A stretch of 64,000 bases of DNA from Flavobacterium tistrianum (GTDB lineage Bacteria > Bacteroidota > Bacteroidia > Flavobacteriales > Flavobacteriaceae): NCBI RefSeq assembly GCF_003254545.1, contig NZ_QJRH01000068.1, positions 124,001-188,000 of the forward strand. The letters are read 5' to 3'. A program made the position numbers and the translations under genes. Of the stretch, positions 44,669 to 53,262 are shown in pieces (the stretch's first letter is position 1; every line of letters begins with the position of its first letter). The notes below the pieces were generated by a model. It was not told the origin of the DNA, ran no database searches, and was given only the letters and a program-made list of their open reading frames with translations.

Positions 44669-45220
44669 ATGCAAACATCAAATTTCAATTTACAACCAGA
44701 TTTCTTAGAAAATGAAATTTCAAAATTAATTCCTTTAGAAGAAAAACATTTTGAAGCATTATTTGAAGCTGCCTCTGATCCACTAATTTGGGAACAGAAC
44801 CCTGTAAAGGATCGATATACAAGAGAAGGTTTTAAAACTTATTTTGACATAATAATCACAAAAAGTTCGTTTTTAATTCTTGACAAACAAACCAATGAAG
44901 TTATGGGAACAACAAGTTTTTATGACTACAATCCAGAAAAATCGAATGTTGGAATTGGCTACACTTTTATTACAAGAAAATATTGGGGTGGACCATATAA
45001 TAAGTCAAACAAAAAACTAATGATGGATTATGCTTTCCAGCATGTTAATTCGGTGCTTTTTCACATTGGAGCAGAAAATTTCCGATCTCAAAAAGCCGTT
45101 TTAAAACTCGGTGCAGAAAAAATTAATGAGTTGACATTTTCTATTAATGGCGCTGATTTCCCCTATTTTGAATATGAACTAAAAAAAATGATGAATTATG
45201 AGTTACGAATTATAAGTTGA
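44669..45220 (+). CDS. GNAT-family acetyltransferase (RimJ/RimL-like)
   Basis: A protein of 183 residues. RimJ-type features include ISKLIPLEEKHFEALFEAASDP and VGIGYTFITRKYWGGPYNKSNK, with HIGAENFRSQKAVLKLGAEK near the end. The last ten residues (MMNYELRIIS) are encoded by an intergenic-type 7-base repeat that has replaced the original end of the gene. The acceptor is unknown; relatives acetylate amino termini or small amines. Confidence 0.85.
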   Translation: MQTSNFNLQPDFLENEISKLIPLEEKHFEALFEAASDPLIWEQNPVKDRYTREGFKTYFDIIITKSSFLILDKQTNEVMGTTSFYDYNPEKSNVGIGYTFITRKYWGGPYNKSNKKLMMDYAFQHVNSVLFHIGAENFRSQKAVLKLGAEKINELTFSINGADFPYFEYELKKMMNYELRIIS

Positions 45221-45272
45221 CAATAACTTGTAATTAGATCCAACTCATAACTAATAACTCATAACTCAAAAG
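45190..45272. repeat. Self-complementary TTATGAG repeat overlapping a gene end
   Basis: Units ATGAATT-ATGAGTT-ACGAATT-ATAAGTT (45190-45218) are followed by the reverse complement series AACTCATAACTAATAACTCATAACTC (about 45241-45269). The first half is translated as the acetyltransferase C-terminus. The second half ends immediately before the LOG start. Confidence 0.8.
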
Positions 45273-45273
45273 A

Positions 45274-45855
45274 ATGAAAAGAATAACTGTTTTCTGCGCC
45301 TCTAGTTTTGGCACTGAAAAAATTTACGAAGAACAAGCCGTTGCTTTAGGAAAAACTTTAGCTGAGCAAAATATAGAATTAGTTTACGGAGGAGCAAATG
45401 TAGGCTTAATGGGTGCTGTTGCAGACGGAGCTTTAAATGCAGGCGGAAAAGTAATTGGTGTGCTTCCGAACTTTTTAAGATCAAAAGAAATTGCGCATTT
45501 AGGTTTAACTGAATTAATTTTGGTAGAGAGCATGCACGAAAGAAAAACCAAAATGAACGATTTGTGCGATGGAGTAATTGCGCTTCCGGGAGGTTTTGGA
45601 ACACTAGAAGAGCTTTTTGAAATGTTGACTTGGGCACAATTAGGATTGCACAAAAAACCAATTGCTGTTTTAAACGTAAATGGCTATTACGATTCCCTGA
45701 TTGAGTTATTGCAAACTATGACCGAAAAAGGATTGCTCAAAGAAGTAAATCGAGAAATGCTTTTGGTAAGTGACAATATTGATGATTTGTTGGATCAAAT
45801 GAAAAATTATGTTGCGCCAACTGTTGGAAAATGGATTGATAAAAAGAACGTTTAA
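45274..45855 (+). CDS. LOG-family protein (cytokinin riboside 5'-monophosphate phosphoribohydrolase)
   Basis: A cytosolic protein of 193 residues of the TIGR00730 family. The catalytic signature PGGFGTLEE occupies 105-113, and LVYGGANVGLMG and MHERK are also conserved. LOG proteins cleave nucleoside 5'-monophosphates to a base and ribose 5-phosphate. The physiological substrate in bacteria without cytokinins is usually unknown. Confidence 0.92.
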   Translation: MKRITVFCASSFGTEKIYEEQAVALGKTLAEQNIELVYGGANVGLMGAVADGALNAGGKVIGVLPNFLRSKEIAHLGLTELILVESMHERKTKMNDLCDGVIALPGGFGTLEELFEMLTWAQLGLHKKPIAVLNVNGYYDSLIELLQTMTEKGLLKEVNREMLLVSDNIDDLLDQMKNYVAPTVGKWIDKKNV

Positions 45856-45917
45856 TTTTAGCTAGTAAAAGCTAAATACATATATTCGCCCTTCAAAATT
45901 AACTAGCCAATTACTAA

Positions 45918-46580
45918 ATGAAAAAAATTACTCTACTCCTTTTTACAATTACTTTAATCACATTCAAAACAACTGCACAAGAATCAAAATTTAAATTTGG
46001 TGTGCAAGCAGGCTTAACTTACTCAAGTTTTAGAGGTTATGAATCTTTTGCAGATGAAAAACCTGGCTTTTCTTATTTATTTGGAGTTTCATCACAATAC
46101 CAAATAAATGAAAGCCTATCTTTAAGAGCAGATTTAAATTACGACAGAAAAACACAAACTTCAAAAGGAGAAGGTACTTATACTTCGGATACACCATATA
46201 ACCGTTATAGCATTAAAGCAACTAACTACTTTAACTATATTACACTTCCTATAATGTTAAAATTCAATTTTACCCGAAATAAGAGTTTTTATATTAATGG
46301 AGGGCCTTATTTTGGTTATTTGCTTAAGTCTGGTTGGAAATATGAAACTTCTGGCATACAAAACTCAAATGAAAATTTAGAAGACACAAAATACAGTAAA
46401 TCAATGGATTTTGGAATTTCAGCTGGATTCGGAAAAGAATTTAAACTAAATGACAATCACAACATCTATATTGAATTACGAGAAAATTTAGGTCTAACAG
46501 ATATTGCTAAATACCCTATTCGATCTGATGGATCAATGAAAACAAATTCTCTTAATTTAATCGCTGGATTTACATTTTAA
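45918..46580 (+). CDS. Outer-membrane beta-barrel protein (PorT-like)
   Basis: A protein of 220 residues with signal peptide (1-20) and alternating-residue beta strands starting FKFGVQAGLTYSSF. Short turns and a C-terminal aromatic (LIAGFTF) fit an eight-stranded outer-membrane barrel of the PorT/OMP_b-brl type frequent in Bacteroidota. Partner or cargo is unknown. Long polar loops are probably surface-exposed. Confidence 0.85.
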   Translation: MKKITLLLFTITLITFKTTAQESKFKFGVQAGLTYSSFRGYESFADEKPGFSYLFGVSSQYQINESLSLRADLNYDRKTQTSKGEGTYTSDTPYNRYSIKATNYFNYITLPIMLKFNFTRNKSFYINGGPYFGYLLKSGWKYETSGIQNSNENLEDTKYSKSMDFGISAGFGKEFKLNDNHNIYIELRENLGLTDIAKYPIRSDGSMKTNSLNLIAGFTF

Positions 46581-46617
46581 TTAAATTTTAGCACATAATA
46601 ATATCTGAATTCCTAAA

Positions 46618-46666
46618 TTAGAAGTTTAAAAGTAAATTAATTTAAAATTTACTTTTAAACTTCTAA
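46618..46666. repeat. Perfect 21-base inverted repeat
   Basis: Arms TTAGAAGTTTAAAAGTAAATT (46618-46638) and its complement (46646-46666) around a 7-base loop, with a further CTTCTAA unit at 46673-46681. It lies between the barrel gene and the SRPBCC gene and lacks a T-run. Confidence 0.75.
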
Positions 46667-46690
46667 CAAATAACTTCTAATCTAAAAAAA

Positions 46691-47158
46691 ATGAAAACAG
46701 AAAACAACAAATATGCAAAGGCCGAAATGCTGATTAGAAAACCTGTTTCAGAAGTTTTTCAGGCTTTTATTGATCCACAGATTACCAGTAAATTTTGGTT
46801 TACAAAAGGATCGGGAAAATTAGAAGAAAACCAAAAAACCGAATGGACTTGGGAAATGTATGGTTTCTCTCTTTCTGTAACGACACTAGTCATTCAAGAA
46901 AACAAAAAAATTGTTATTGAATGGGGAAATCCAGACGAAATTACTTTAGTCGAATGGGTTTTTAGTCCGTTGAACGAAAATGAAACTTTTGTGAGTATCA
47001 CCAATTCTGGTTTTCACGGAGATTCAGATAAAATAATCGATCAGGTTCGTAATTCAACTGAAGGTTTTACTTTGGTTCTTGCTGGAGCAAAAGCTTATTT
47101 AGAACATAATTTAAGATTGAATCTGGTTCTAGATCGTTTTCCGAAGGGACTCGCTTAA
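46691..47158 (+). CDS. SRPBCC (AHSA1-like) protein
   Basis: A protein of 155 residues. N-terminal strand KAEMLIRKPVSEVFQAFIDP, then FWFTKGSGKLEE, central VTTLVIQENKKIVIEWG, and a C-terminal long helix (TEGFTLVLAGAKAYLEH) match the AHSA1-like START fold. It is a second, distinct member besides the one at 39051. A small ligand or Hsp90-like partner is possible; neither is shown. Confidence 0.85.
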   Translation: MKTENNKYAKAEMLIRKPVSEVFQAFIDPQITSKFWFTKGSGKLEENQKTEWTWEMYGFSLSVTTLVIQENKKIVIEWGNPDEITLVEWVFSPLNENETFVSITNSGFHGDSDKIIDQVRNSTEGFTLVLAGAKAYLEHNLRLNLVLDRFPKGLA

Positions 47159-47161
47159 TTT

Positions 47162-47530
47162 TTTTAACCGCATAGTCTTTTTTTTTTACCGCAAAGCACG
47201 CAAAGATTTACGCAAAGTACGTTAAGTTTTTTTGAGAGTCATTTAAAATGAAAAAGTTCACAAAGCTTTGTCTAGACAAAGTTTTTTTATAGACTATGCT
47301 TTACGGCCTTTGCTTTTAAATTTTACCGCAAAGAACGCAAAGGATTACGCAAAGTATCCTAAGTTTTTTTGAGAGTCATTTAAAAATGAAAAAGTTCACA
47401 AAGCTTTGTCTAGACAAAGTTTTTTTATAAACTATGCTTTGCGAACTTAAAATATAGATTTTGCTTAGTTGTTGTAGTAAAAAAAACTTAGCGCACTTTG
47501 CGGTAAAAATTTAACCGCAAAGAAAGTCAA
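47162..47530. repeat. Tandem duplication with ACGCAAAG repeats; no gene
   Basis: A unit of about 137 bases (47188-47324) is repeated in the adjacent 47325-47461 with few changes. Each unit has several CGCAAAG boxes, then an exact palindrome CTTTGTCTAGACAAAG (47266-47281 and 47404-47419) with a T-run. A reversed CTTTGCGGT box follows at about 47496. The palindrome plus T-run looks like a terminator used twice. This fills most of a 402-base gap. Confidence 0.7.
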
Positions 47531-47556
47531 CTTGAAACGTGAAACCTGAAACAAAA
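47527..47556. repeat. GAAACTT-family 7-base repeat before the third DUF1801 gene
   Basis: Units AACTTGAAACGTGAAACCTGAAAC end 5 bases before the next start codon. Same family as 40667-40732 and 43476-43503. Confidence 0.65.
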
Positions 47557-47560
47557 AACT

Positions 47561-47929
47561 ATGGAAGTTAAAAAACCCGAGAATATAGACGAATACATTG
47601 GCGGATTTCCGAATGACGTTCAGGAAATTCTTGAGAAGGTTCGAATGACGATTCAGAAAGCGGCTCCAAATGCTAAAGAAAAAATCAGTTATTCGATGCC
47701 GGCTTTTGAGCAGAACGGAATTGTGGTTTATTTTGCGGCTTTCAAAAACCATATCGGACTTTACGCTCTACCTTCTGGGCATGCTGCATTTGCCGAAAAA
47801 CTTTCGAAGTATAAATCAGGGAAAGGTTCTGTTCAATTTCCTTTGAAAGAGCCAATGCCTTTTGACTTAATTGCTGAAATTGTTAAGTTTAGAGTAAAAG
47901 AAAACCTTGAAAAAGTAAAAAAGAAATAA
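47561..47929 (+). CDS. DUF1801 / YdhG-like iron-chaperone-family protein (third of three)
   Basis: A protein of 122 residues. VKKPENIDEYIGGFPNDVQEIL at the N-terminus, SYSMPAFEQNGIVVYFAAFKNHIGLYALP in the core and KGSVQFPLKEPMPFDLI near the end are typical of the YdhG/frataxin-like branch. In Bacillus a relative has been proposed as an iron chaperone; that role is not shown here. It is cytosolic and has a gap of 42 bases to the next gene. Confidence 0.85.
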   Translation: MEVKKPENIDEYIGGFPNDVQEILEKVRMTIQKAAPNAKEKISYSMPAFEQNGIVVYFAAFKNHIGLYALPSGHAAFAEKLSKYKSGKGSVQFPLKEPMPFDLIAEIVKFRVKENLEKVKKK

Positions 47930-47971
47930 TTATTAGATTCAATTTTCTTATCATTTGTAAAGTCTTATTCA

Positions 47972-48871
47972 ATGAAAAAAATAAACTTTCTTTTTTTACT
48001 TTTTGCCTTTTTTGTAACCTTTTTGAGTTTTGCTCAAGACGAAGCCACAATTGAAAAAGAAATTTTAGAACTTCATAAACCCACAAAAAAAGTTCGTGAT
48101 TCAATCGTAAAACTGCAAAAAGAAGTGTATTCAAAAATTGCAATTGAAAAAGACTCCATAATTAAAAACCAATTAAATCTTCGTTTGGATGAATTGGAAA
48201 ATGCAAAAGATCAAAATGATATTGACGAATTAAAACTTGATTTTGTTTTTGCTAAAAATCATCCTAATTCATACTGTGCGTTACAACTTATACGAATTCA
48301 TGTTGGTCGTTTTATCGGAATGAATTTTTATGACACTTTCGTGGAAGTTTTTGAAAATTTCACGCCAGAAATAAAAAATTCTGAAAAAGGGCAAGAAATG
48401 TTCGAGAAACTTAAATATTTTAAACAAAGTAAAGTTGGAAGTCCTGCTCCCTACTTTAATCTGAAAGATATTGATAATAAAGACATTTCGCTTGCCGACT
48501 TTAAGAACAAACAATATGTTTTAATTGATTTCTGGGCGAGCTGGTGTGCTCCTTGCCGCGAAGAATTACCGTATATTAGAGAGTTATACAAAAAATATAA
48601 TTCACTAGGTCTTGAAATTATTAGCATTACAAAAGATGAAAAATCAGATGCTTGGAAAAAGGCCATTGAAAAAGACAAAATCGAATCTTGGAAACACATT
48701 TCGATTTTAGAAAATAACAGTTCTATAGACACCGATTATTTCGTTAATGGAATCCCTCACAAAGTCCTTATTGATAAAAACGGCATTATTATTGGAAAAT
48801 GGAAAGGTGGCGGAGAAAACAATAAACATGATTTACAAAAGCTTCTAAAATCAATTTTTGAAGCAGAATAA
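47972..48871 (+). CDS. Exported TlpA-like thioredoxin protein
   Basis: A protein of 299 residues. Signal peptide (1-22), a helical Lys/Glu-rich region (about 25-150), then a TlpA/AhpC-type thioredoxin domain (about 153-297) with the redox motif WCAPC (Cys192, Cys195) and the VNGIPHKVLIDKNG cis-Pro loop. It is a periplasmic thiol-disulfide oxidoreductase; the helical N-terminal half probably recognises a partner. The 2H phosphoesterase gene begins 9 bases after it. Confidence 0.9.
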   Translation: MKKINFLFLLFAFFVTFLSFAQDEATIEKEILELHKPTKKVRDSIVKLQKEVYSKIAIEKDSIIKNQLNLRLDELENAKDQNDIDELKLDFVFAKNHPNSYCALQLIRIHVGRFIGMNFYDTFVEVFENFTPEIKNSEKGQEMFEKLKYFKQSKVGSPAPYFNLKDIDNKDISLADFKNKQYVLIDFWASWCAPCREELPYIRELYKKYNSLGLEIISITKDEKSDAWKKAIEKDKIESWKHISILENNSSIDTDYFVNGIPHKVLIDKNGIIIGKWKGGGENNKHDLQKLLKSIFEAE

Positions 48872-48880
48872 CGTACAGAA

Positions 48881-49564
48881 ATGAATTTAACCGAACATTA
48901 CGATCAGCTTTATAAAACATCTTCTGAAATCATTTCGGCAGGAAAATATTCTATTGACTCTGAACTTAAAAATGAATCAGATTTCCGTTTCGGAATTACG
49001 TTGCTTATTCGCCCAAATGATGAGATTAAAGCTAACATTCAGACTTTTATCAACGAATTAAAAAAAGCTGAACCTGAGCAGTATTTTTATCCCGATTCAG
49101 ATATTCATATTACGGTTATGTCGATTATTTCTTGTTCAGAAAATTTTAAGTTAAATCAGATTTCTCCAAACGAATATATTGAGGTAATTTGCAGAAGTCT
49201 TGTTGAAGTGGAGAAAATCAAAATCCATTACAAAGGTATAACCGCTTCTCCATCGGCCATAATGATTCAAGGATTTCCAAGTGATGAAACGTTAAATAAT
49301 CTTAGAAATAGGCTTAGAGAGAATTTCAAAAAATCGGAATTACAGCAATCTATAGACAGCCGATATGAAATTTCTACCGCGCATTCTACGATAATGCGTT
49401 TTCAGGAAAAACTTCAAAATCCGAAAAAATTAATTGAAATTGCAGAGAAATTCCGTGATTATGATTTTGGAGAATTTGAAGTCAAAAATTTAGAATTGGT
49501 TTATAATGACTGGTATCAGCGAAAAAGCACAACTCGAGTTTTGGGTGATTTTGGATTGAGGTAG
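48881..49564 (+). CDS. 2H phosphoesterase (2'-5' RNA ligase family)
   Basis: A protein of 227 residues with two HxT catalytic motifs: His76-Ile-Thr78 (SDIHITVMS) and His168-Ser-Thr170 (TAHSTIMRF). These act on 2',3'-cyclic phosphates or 2'-5' linkages. The subgroup is unclear; the short N-terminal helical extension (1-30) is unusual for ThpR. The start is close to the TlpA stop. Confidence 0.85.
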   Translation: MNLTEHYDQLYKTSSEIISAGKYSIDSELKNESDFRFGITLLIRPNDEIKANIQTFINELKKAEPEQYFYPDSDIHITVMSIISCSENFKLNQISPNEYIEVICRSLVEVEKIKIHYKGITASPSAIMIQGFPSDETLNNLRNRLRENFKKSELQQSIDSRYEISTAHSTIMRFQEKLQNPKKLIEIAEKFRDYDFGEFEVKNLELVYNDWYQRKSTTRVLGDFGLR

Positions 49565-49571
49565 TTTTTTT

Positions 49572-49590
49572 AGCCACGAATTCACGAATT
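49572..49590. repeat. GCCACGAATT repeat unit
   Basis: A single copy of the GCCACGAATTCACGAATT repeat type that forms a hairpin at 54699-54771. Confidence 0.5.
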
Positions 49591-49659
49591 TATGTTAATA
49601 AAATTAAGTTGAATTGTGAATTCAATTTCTCAAATCGTAAACACAATCCATATATTTAT

Positions 49660-50019
49660 TTACTTGAACTTTCCAAAATGCCATAAAACTCCCGAAGGGT
49701 CATGCAGAAAACACTCGCTTCCCCAATCTAAATGGCGAGTTGGCGTTAATTTTACACCATATTTTTCAGTCAAATTAAGCGCTAACAATTCATTATAATA
49801 ACGATCCACATCATCCACTTCAAGAAAAATCATAGTATTTTCGTTCCAGCTTTTATCATAATAATCTTGAAGATAAAAAGCAATTTCTCCCGTTTTAAAA
49901 ACAGAAAAATTAGATTCTAAAACCGTTTCTTCAAATCCTAAATCTCGATAGAAACTTCTTGATATTTCAAAATTTCTAGAACCTATAAAGGGGCGTATTG
50001 ACTTAGCATTATGATTCAT
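49660..50019 (-). CDS. VOC-family (glyoxalase/bleomycin-resistance-like) protein
   Basis: A protein of 119 residues with one VOC module pair: RPFIGSRNFEISRSFYRDLGFEE at the start, NTMIFLEVDDVDRYYNEL in the middle and the ending CFLHDPSGVLWHFGKF. Glu and His metal ligands are plausible at conserved ends of strands. Ligand unknown. It is followed on the same strand by no gene; upstream is a DUF2625 gene 33 bases away. Confidence 0.87.
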   Translation of the reverse strand: MNHNAKSIRPFIGSRNFEISRSFYRDLGFEETVLESNFSVFKTGEIAFYLQDYYDKSWNENTMIFLEVDDVDRYYNELLALNLTEKYGVKLTPTRHLDWGSECFLHDPSGVLWHFGKFK

Positions 50020-50052
50020 ATTTATGTCTTTTTGAAATTACTCTTCCAATTT

Positions 50053-50796
50053 TCACTTTTCAAAACCAAGCTGTTTTCTCAAATCAAGATTAAGACCATA
50101 CTGTTCCTGAATTGGGATCACCTTTCTTGTATTTTTATTTACATCGCTTCCTTCAGCAGTCCAGAGAAAAGGATAAAAATTAAAAACTTCATCGCCTTTT
50201 AACTTTGACACTTCTTCGCGCCAGCCATTCCATCTGTTGCCTTCATAGAATTTATCCAGATCATTATTAAAACAAAAACCTAAAAACTCCGAGTACGTAA
50301 TATCAAGTGGCTCGTATTCTAAATTATCAGGCGCGAAATAATAAATCTTTCCCAAATCATTTCCTAATCCGCCACCGTTCAATAAATAAAAACCGCCAAT
50401 TGCGTCATCAGCAATCAACAAAAAACTTGGCGTTTCGCCAAACTCGTTAAATGACTTTCCTTTATTCCAATCAGGTAATGTTCTATTAAATTTTGCACTT
50501 CCAGAACCCAAAATCCTAATCCAGCCATCATCTACTAAAAGACCTCCCGTCATAAAAATTACGGCTCCCATAGTTGACCTTGTCGTAACTTGAGTTTTAA
50601 ATAAAGTTTCATTTGCTCTCACTGGATCAACTGGTAAAATCTCAACTTTATTTTTGGCAGTTTTAATCCACTCTTCTACAATTGGCCAACCTGGATCGGC
50701 TTTATCTATAAGTTCTTTTGTGTTTTTCATTTTATTCTGTGCATTTACTGTAAAAGTAATTGCGATTAATACAATTAACAGAAGTTTTGGTTTCAT
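50053..50796 (-). CDS. DUF2625 protein with signal peptide
   Basis: A protein of 247 residues. The first 19 residues look like a signal peptide (MKPKLLLIVLIAITFTVNA). The DUF2625 core follows (LIDKADPGWPIVEEWI, TTRSTMGAVIFMTGGLLVDDGWIRILGSG, EFLGFCFNNDLDKFYEGNRW). E. coli YfbM-type relatives are cytosolic and lack the signal, so export is a notable variation. Function unknown. Confidence 0.83.
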   Translation of the reverse strand: MKPKLLLIVLIAITFTVNAQNKMKNTKELIDKADPGWPIVEEWIKTAKNKVEILPVDPVRANETLFKTQVTTRSTMGAVIFMTGGLLVDDGWIRILGSGSAKFNRTLPDWNKGKSFNEFGETPSFLLIADDAIGGFYLLNGGGLGNDLGKIYYFAPDNLEYEPLDITYSEFLGFCFNNDLDKFYEGNRWNGWREEVSKLKGDEVFNFYPFLWTAEGSDVNKNTRKVIPIQEQYGLNLDLRKQLGFEK

Positions 50797-50825
50797 CTAT
50801 TCGATTTGCAACTTTAAAAGATTGT

Positions 50826-52973
50826 CTAGTTTTTCTTCAAAATACTTCCAATACCTCGCCCAATCTGCTCTATAGCTTCAATTCCTTTTGCTAAAGGTGA
50901 TGCCGTAAAATCTTCGTAAGCATCCATTGCGCTTTCTTTACGATCGTCTTGCGGATAGACCAGTATTACATTATTGCTGTCAAAATATTTCTCAAATTTC
51001 TGTGGCAGTTTATCAAAAATAGACTGATACGAAACAGAGCCTTTTCTAGAAAGGTTGAAGACAACTAAATCGGTTGGTTTTATTTCATCTGAAATATTTT
51101 CAAAATCTTCCCAATCTGAAACATTTTTGAATCCTAATTTTGCATTTAGCTTTAAATTATTAGCGATCTGCTGAATAGTTTCGTGCGTTTTGTATTCGGC
51201 ATGAAGCACAATCGGAATGCTTAATTCCTGTGATAAGCGACATATTTTCTGAAGCAACAGATGAAATCCAACACCTCTTTCAGAAAACGGAGGACAGATA
51301 AAAATCAGTCTTTTTTCTTCGATAAAATTCTTCTGGAATCTACAGATAAACAAAGTCTTGTCGACATTATTAATTATAGAATCTACATTTTCTCCAAAAA
51401 TTTTATCGATAAATCCTGTTTTTCTTGGCCATCCTACAATCACAATATCAGACATGATTTCTTTTGAAGTTCTAGCAATTCCGCTTGCGGGATTATGATC
51501 AATTCTGGCAATGGTATTGATTTTAACTTCTGAAGCCGAACCTTGAATAACAAATTTATCAGCTGCTTTTCTGTACTTCAAAATATTTTTTTCCGCCTGA
51601 TTGTTATTAGGAACAATTGTCAGTAAAGTAACTGGGTTAGAAGATTTTTTATCTTTTATCAAAAGGGCAAAATCTAGTAAACTTGCCGCTGCCGAAGTTT
51701 TAGCCAGTGGAATCAAAATATGCTCGTCAAGGATTTGGTCTCTTCCTGTATCTTCATGTGAAAATTCTTCTTCGCAGATTGCAATTTTCTTTGCTGCCTT
51801 TTCAGTGGCAAACGAAGCTACAATACAGGTAATCAGAATTAAGATAATGGTTCCGTTTAAGATATTTTCGTCTAAAATTTTAGCTTTATACCCTACCAGA
51901 ATTACAGCTAACGTTGCTGCCGCGTGCGCACTGCTTAATCCAAAAATAAGCTGTCTTTCGGTTCTGGTGTACTTAAAAACAATTTGAGTAAAAAATGCTG
52001 CAATCCATTTTCCAAATATCGCCACAACACTCAAAGTTCCGGCCACGATCAAAGCTGTTGGTCCACTTAAGATAACGCTTACATCAACTAACATTCCAAC
52101 TGAAATTAAGAAAAACGGGATGAATAATGAATTTCCAATAAATTCTATTCTATTCATTAAAGCAGAAGAATGTGGAATAAGAGGATTTAACGCCAAACCA
52201 GCAACGAAAGCTCCAATAATTGGCTCCACTCCTGCTACTTCGGCCAAAAAGGCTGCAAAGAAAACGACAGAAAGCACAAAAATGTAATGAGCATGTTTTT
52301 CACTTTCTAATTTCTTGAAAAACCATTTTGCAACACGCGGAATAATTACAAACATTATGGCAGAAAAAATAGCTAAAGAAATTATTAGTTTTACCCAAAA
52401 TGCTTGATTTAAATTCCCTTGAGCGCTTCCCATAATTACGGCCAGAATAATCAAAACGGCAGTATCTGTCAAAATAGTTCCTCCAACGGTAATGGCAACC
52501 GCCTGATTTTTGGCAATTCCCAATTTACTTACAATAGGATACGCCACTAAGGTGTGTGTTGCAAACATACTCGCAGTTAAAAAACTGGCATTAAAATCAT
52601 ATTGAAGCAAGTAAAAACAAACTGGAAAACCTATAGAAAGTGGCAGAATAAACGTAAAAAAACCAAAGAGCAAACTCTTATTTCGGTTGGCTTTAAACTC
52701 ATTCATATCCAATTCCAATCCTGCAATAAACATAATATACAAGAGCCCAATTGTCGAAAATAAATCGACCGCAGAGTTTTTTGCTAAAATGTTTAATCCG
52801 TGTGGACCTATAATAACACCCGAAATAATAAGTCCGATAATTCCCGGGATATTAATCTTTTTAAGTAAAATCGGTGAAAGCAGAATTATAAAAAGTATTA
52901 ATGAAAAAATTAATACAGGATTGCTTAAAGGTAACTCGAATTCTTGTAATAGATGTCTGAAAAATTCTATCAT
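50826..52973 (-). CDS. CPA2-family cation:proton antiporter with C-terminal cytosolic domain
   Basis: A protein of 715 residues. About twelve helices (16-390) form the Na+/H+ exchanger domain (GLIISGVIIGPHGLNILAK, FIAGLELDMNEF, VEPIIGAFVAGLALNPLIPHSS). The C-terminal ~310 residues contain two USP-like segments (HILIPLAKTSAAASLLDFAL, LIFICPPFSERG). Such carriers exchange K+ or Na+ for protons in the inner membrane; the tail may sense nucleotides. Ion selectivity cannot be read. Confidence 0.9.
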   Translation of the reverse strand: MIEFFRHLLQEFELPLSNPVLIFSLILFIILLSPILLKKINIPGIIGLIISGVIIGPHGLNILAKNSAVDLFSTIGLLYIMFIAGLELDMNEFKANRNKSLLFGFFTFILPLSIGFPVCFYLLQYDFNASFLTASMFATHTLVAYPIVSKLGIAKNQAVAITVGGTILTDTAVLIILAVIMGSAQGNLNQAFWVKLIISLAIFSAIMFVIIPRVAKWFFKKLESEKHAHYIFVLSVVFFAAFLAEVAGVEPIIGAFVAGLALNPLIPHSSALMNRIEFIGNSLFIPFFLISVGMLVDVSVILSGPTALIVAGTLSVVAIFGKWIAAFFTQIVFKYTRTERQLIFGLSSAHAAATLAVILVGYKAKILDENILNGTIILILITCIVASFATEKAAKKIAICEEEFSHEDTGRDQILDEHILIPLAKTSAAASLLDFALLIKDKKSSNPVTLLTIVPNNNQAEKNILKYRKAADKFVIQGSASEVKINTIARIDHNPASGIARTSKEIMSDIVIVGWPRKTGFIDKIFGENVDSIINNVDKTLFICRFQKNFIEEKRLIFICPPFSERGVGFHLLLQKICRLSQELSIPIVLHAEYKTHETIQQIANNLKLNAKLGFKNVSDWEDFENISDEIKPTDLVVFNLSRKGSVSYQSIFDKLPQKFEKYFDSNNVILVYPQDDRKESAMDAYEDFTASPLAKGIEAIEQIGRGIGSILKKN

Positions 52974-53235
52974 ATGGTAACTTTATCTTCTTGTGGTATT
53001 ATAATTTGTAAAAAGACATTTTCAAACAAAATCCATGAAGTATTAATATTGAAGAATCGAGTATTTTTTACAACTCGTTCTTTTACAAAAATACCTAAAA
53101 ATAGCTAACTTTTTACGCAAAGCGCATATTAAGGTTTTAAATTTATTTCGTTGCCGAATTATTAAATTTTAATATCTTTTTTAACAAATATGCAAGATTA
53201 ACATTCAAAAAATAATCATAATTGCATTATTCGAT

Positions 53236-53243
53236 TATCTTTG
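53236..53243 (+). promoter_or_regulatory. Candidate -7 box of sdaA
   Basis: TATCTTTG matches TAnnTTTG, 19 bases before the start codon. The -33 region is AT-rich without TTTG. Confidence 0.42.
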
Positions 53244-53262
53244 TCTTAATAAAAATTGAACA

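Noticed and set aside
47250..47430. Short ATG frames (MKKFTKLCLDKV...) in the tandem duplication
   Set aside because: Only about 13 codons; the conservation follows from recent duplication of the whole repeat, not coding selection.
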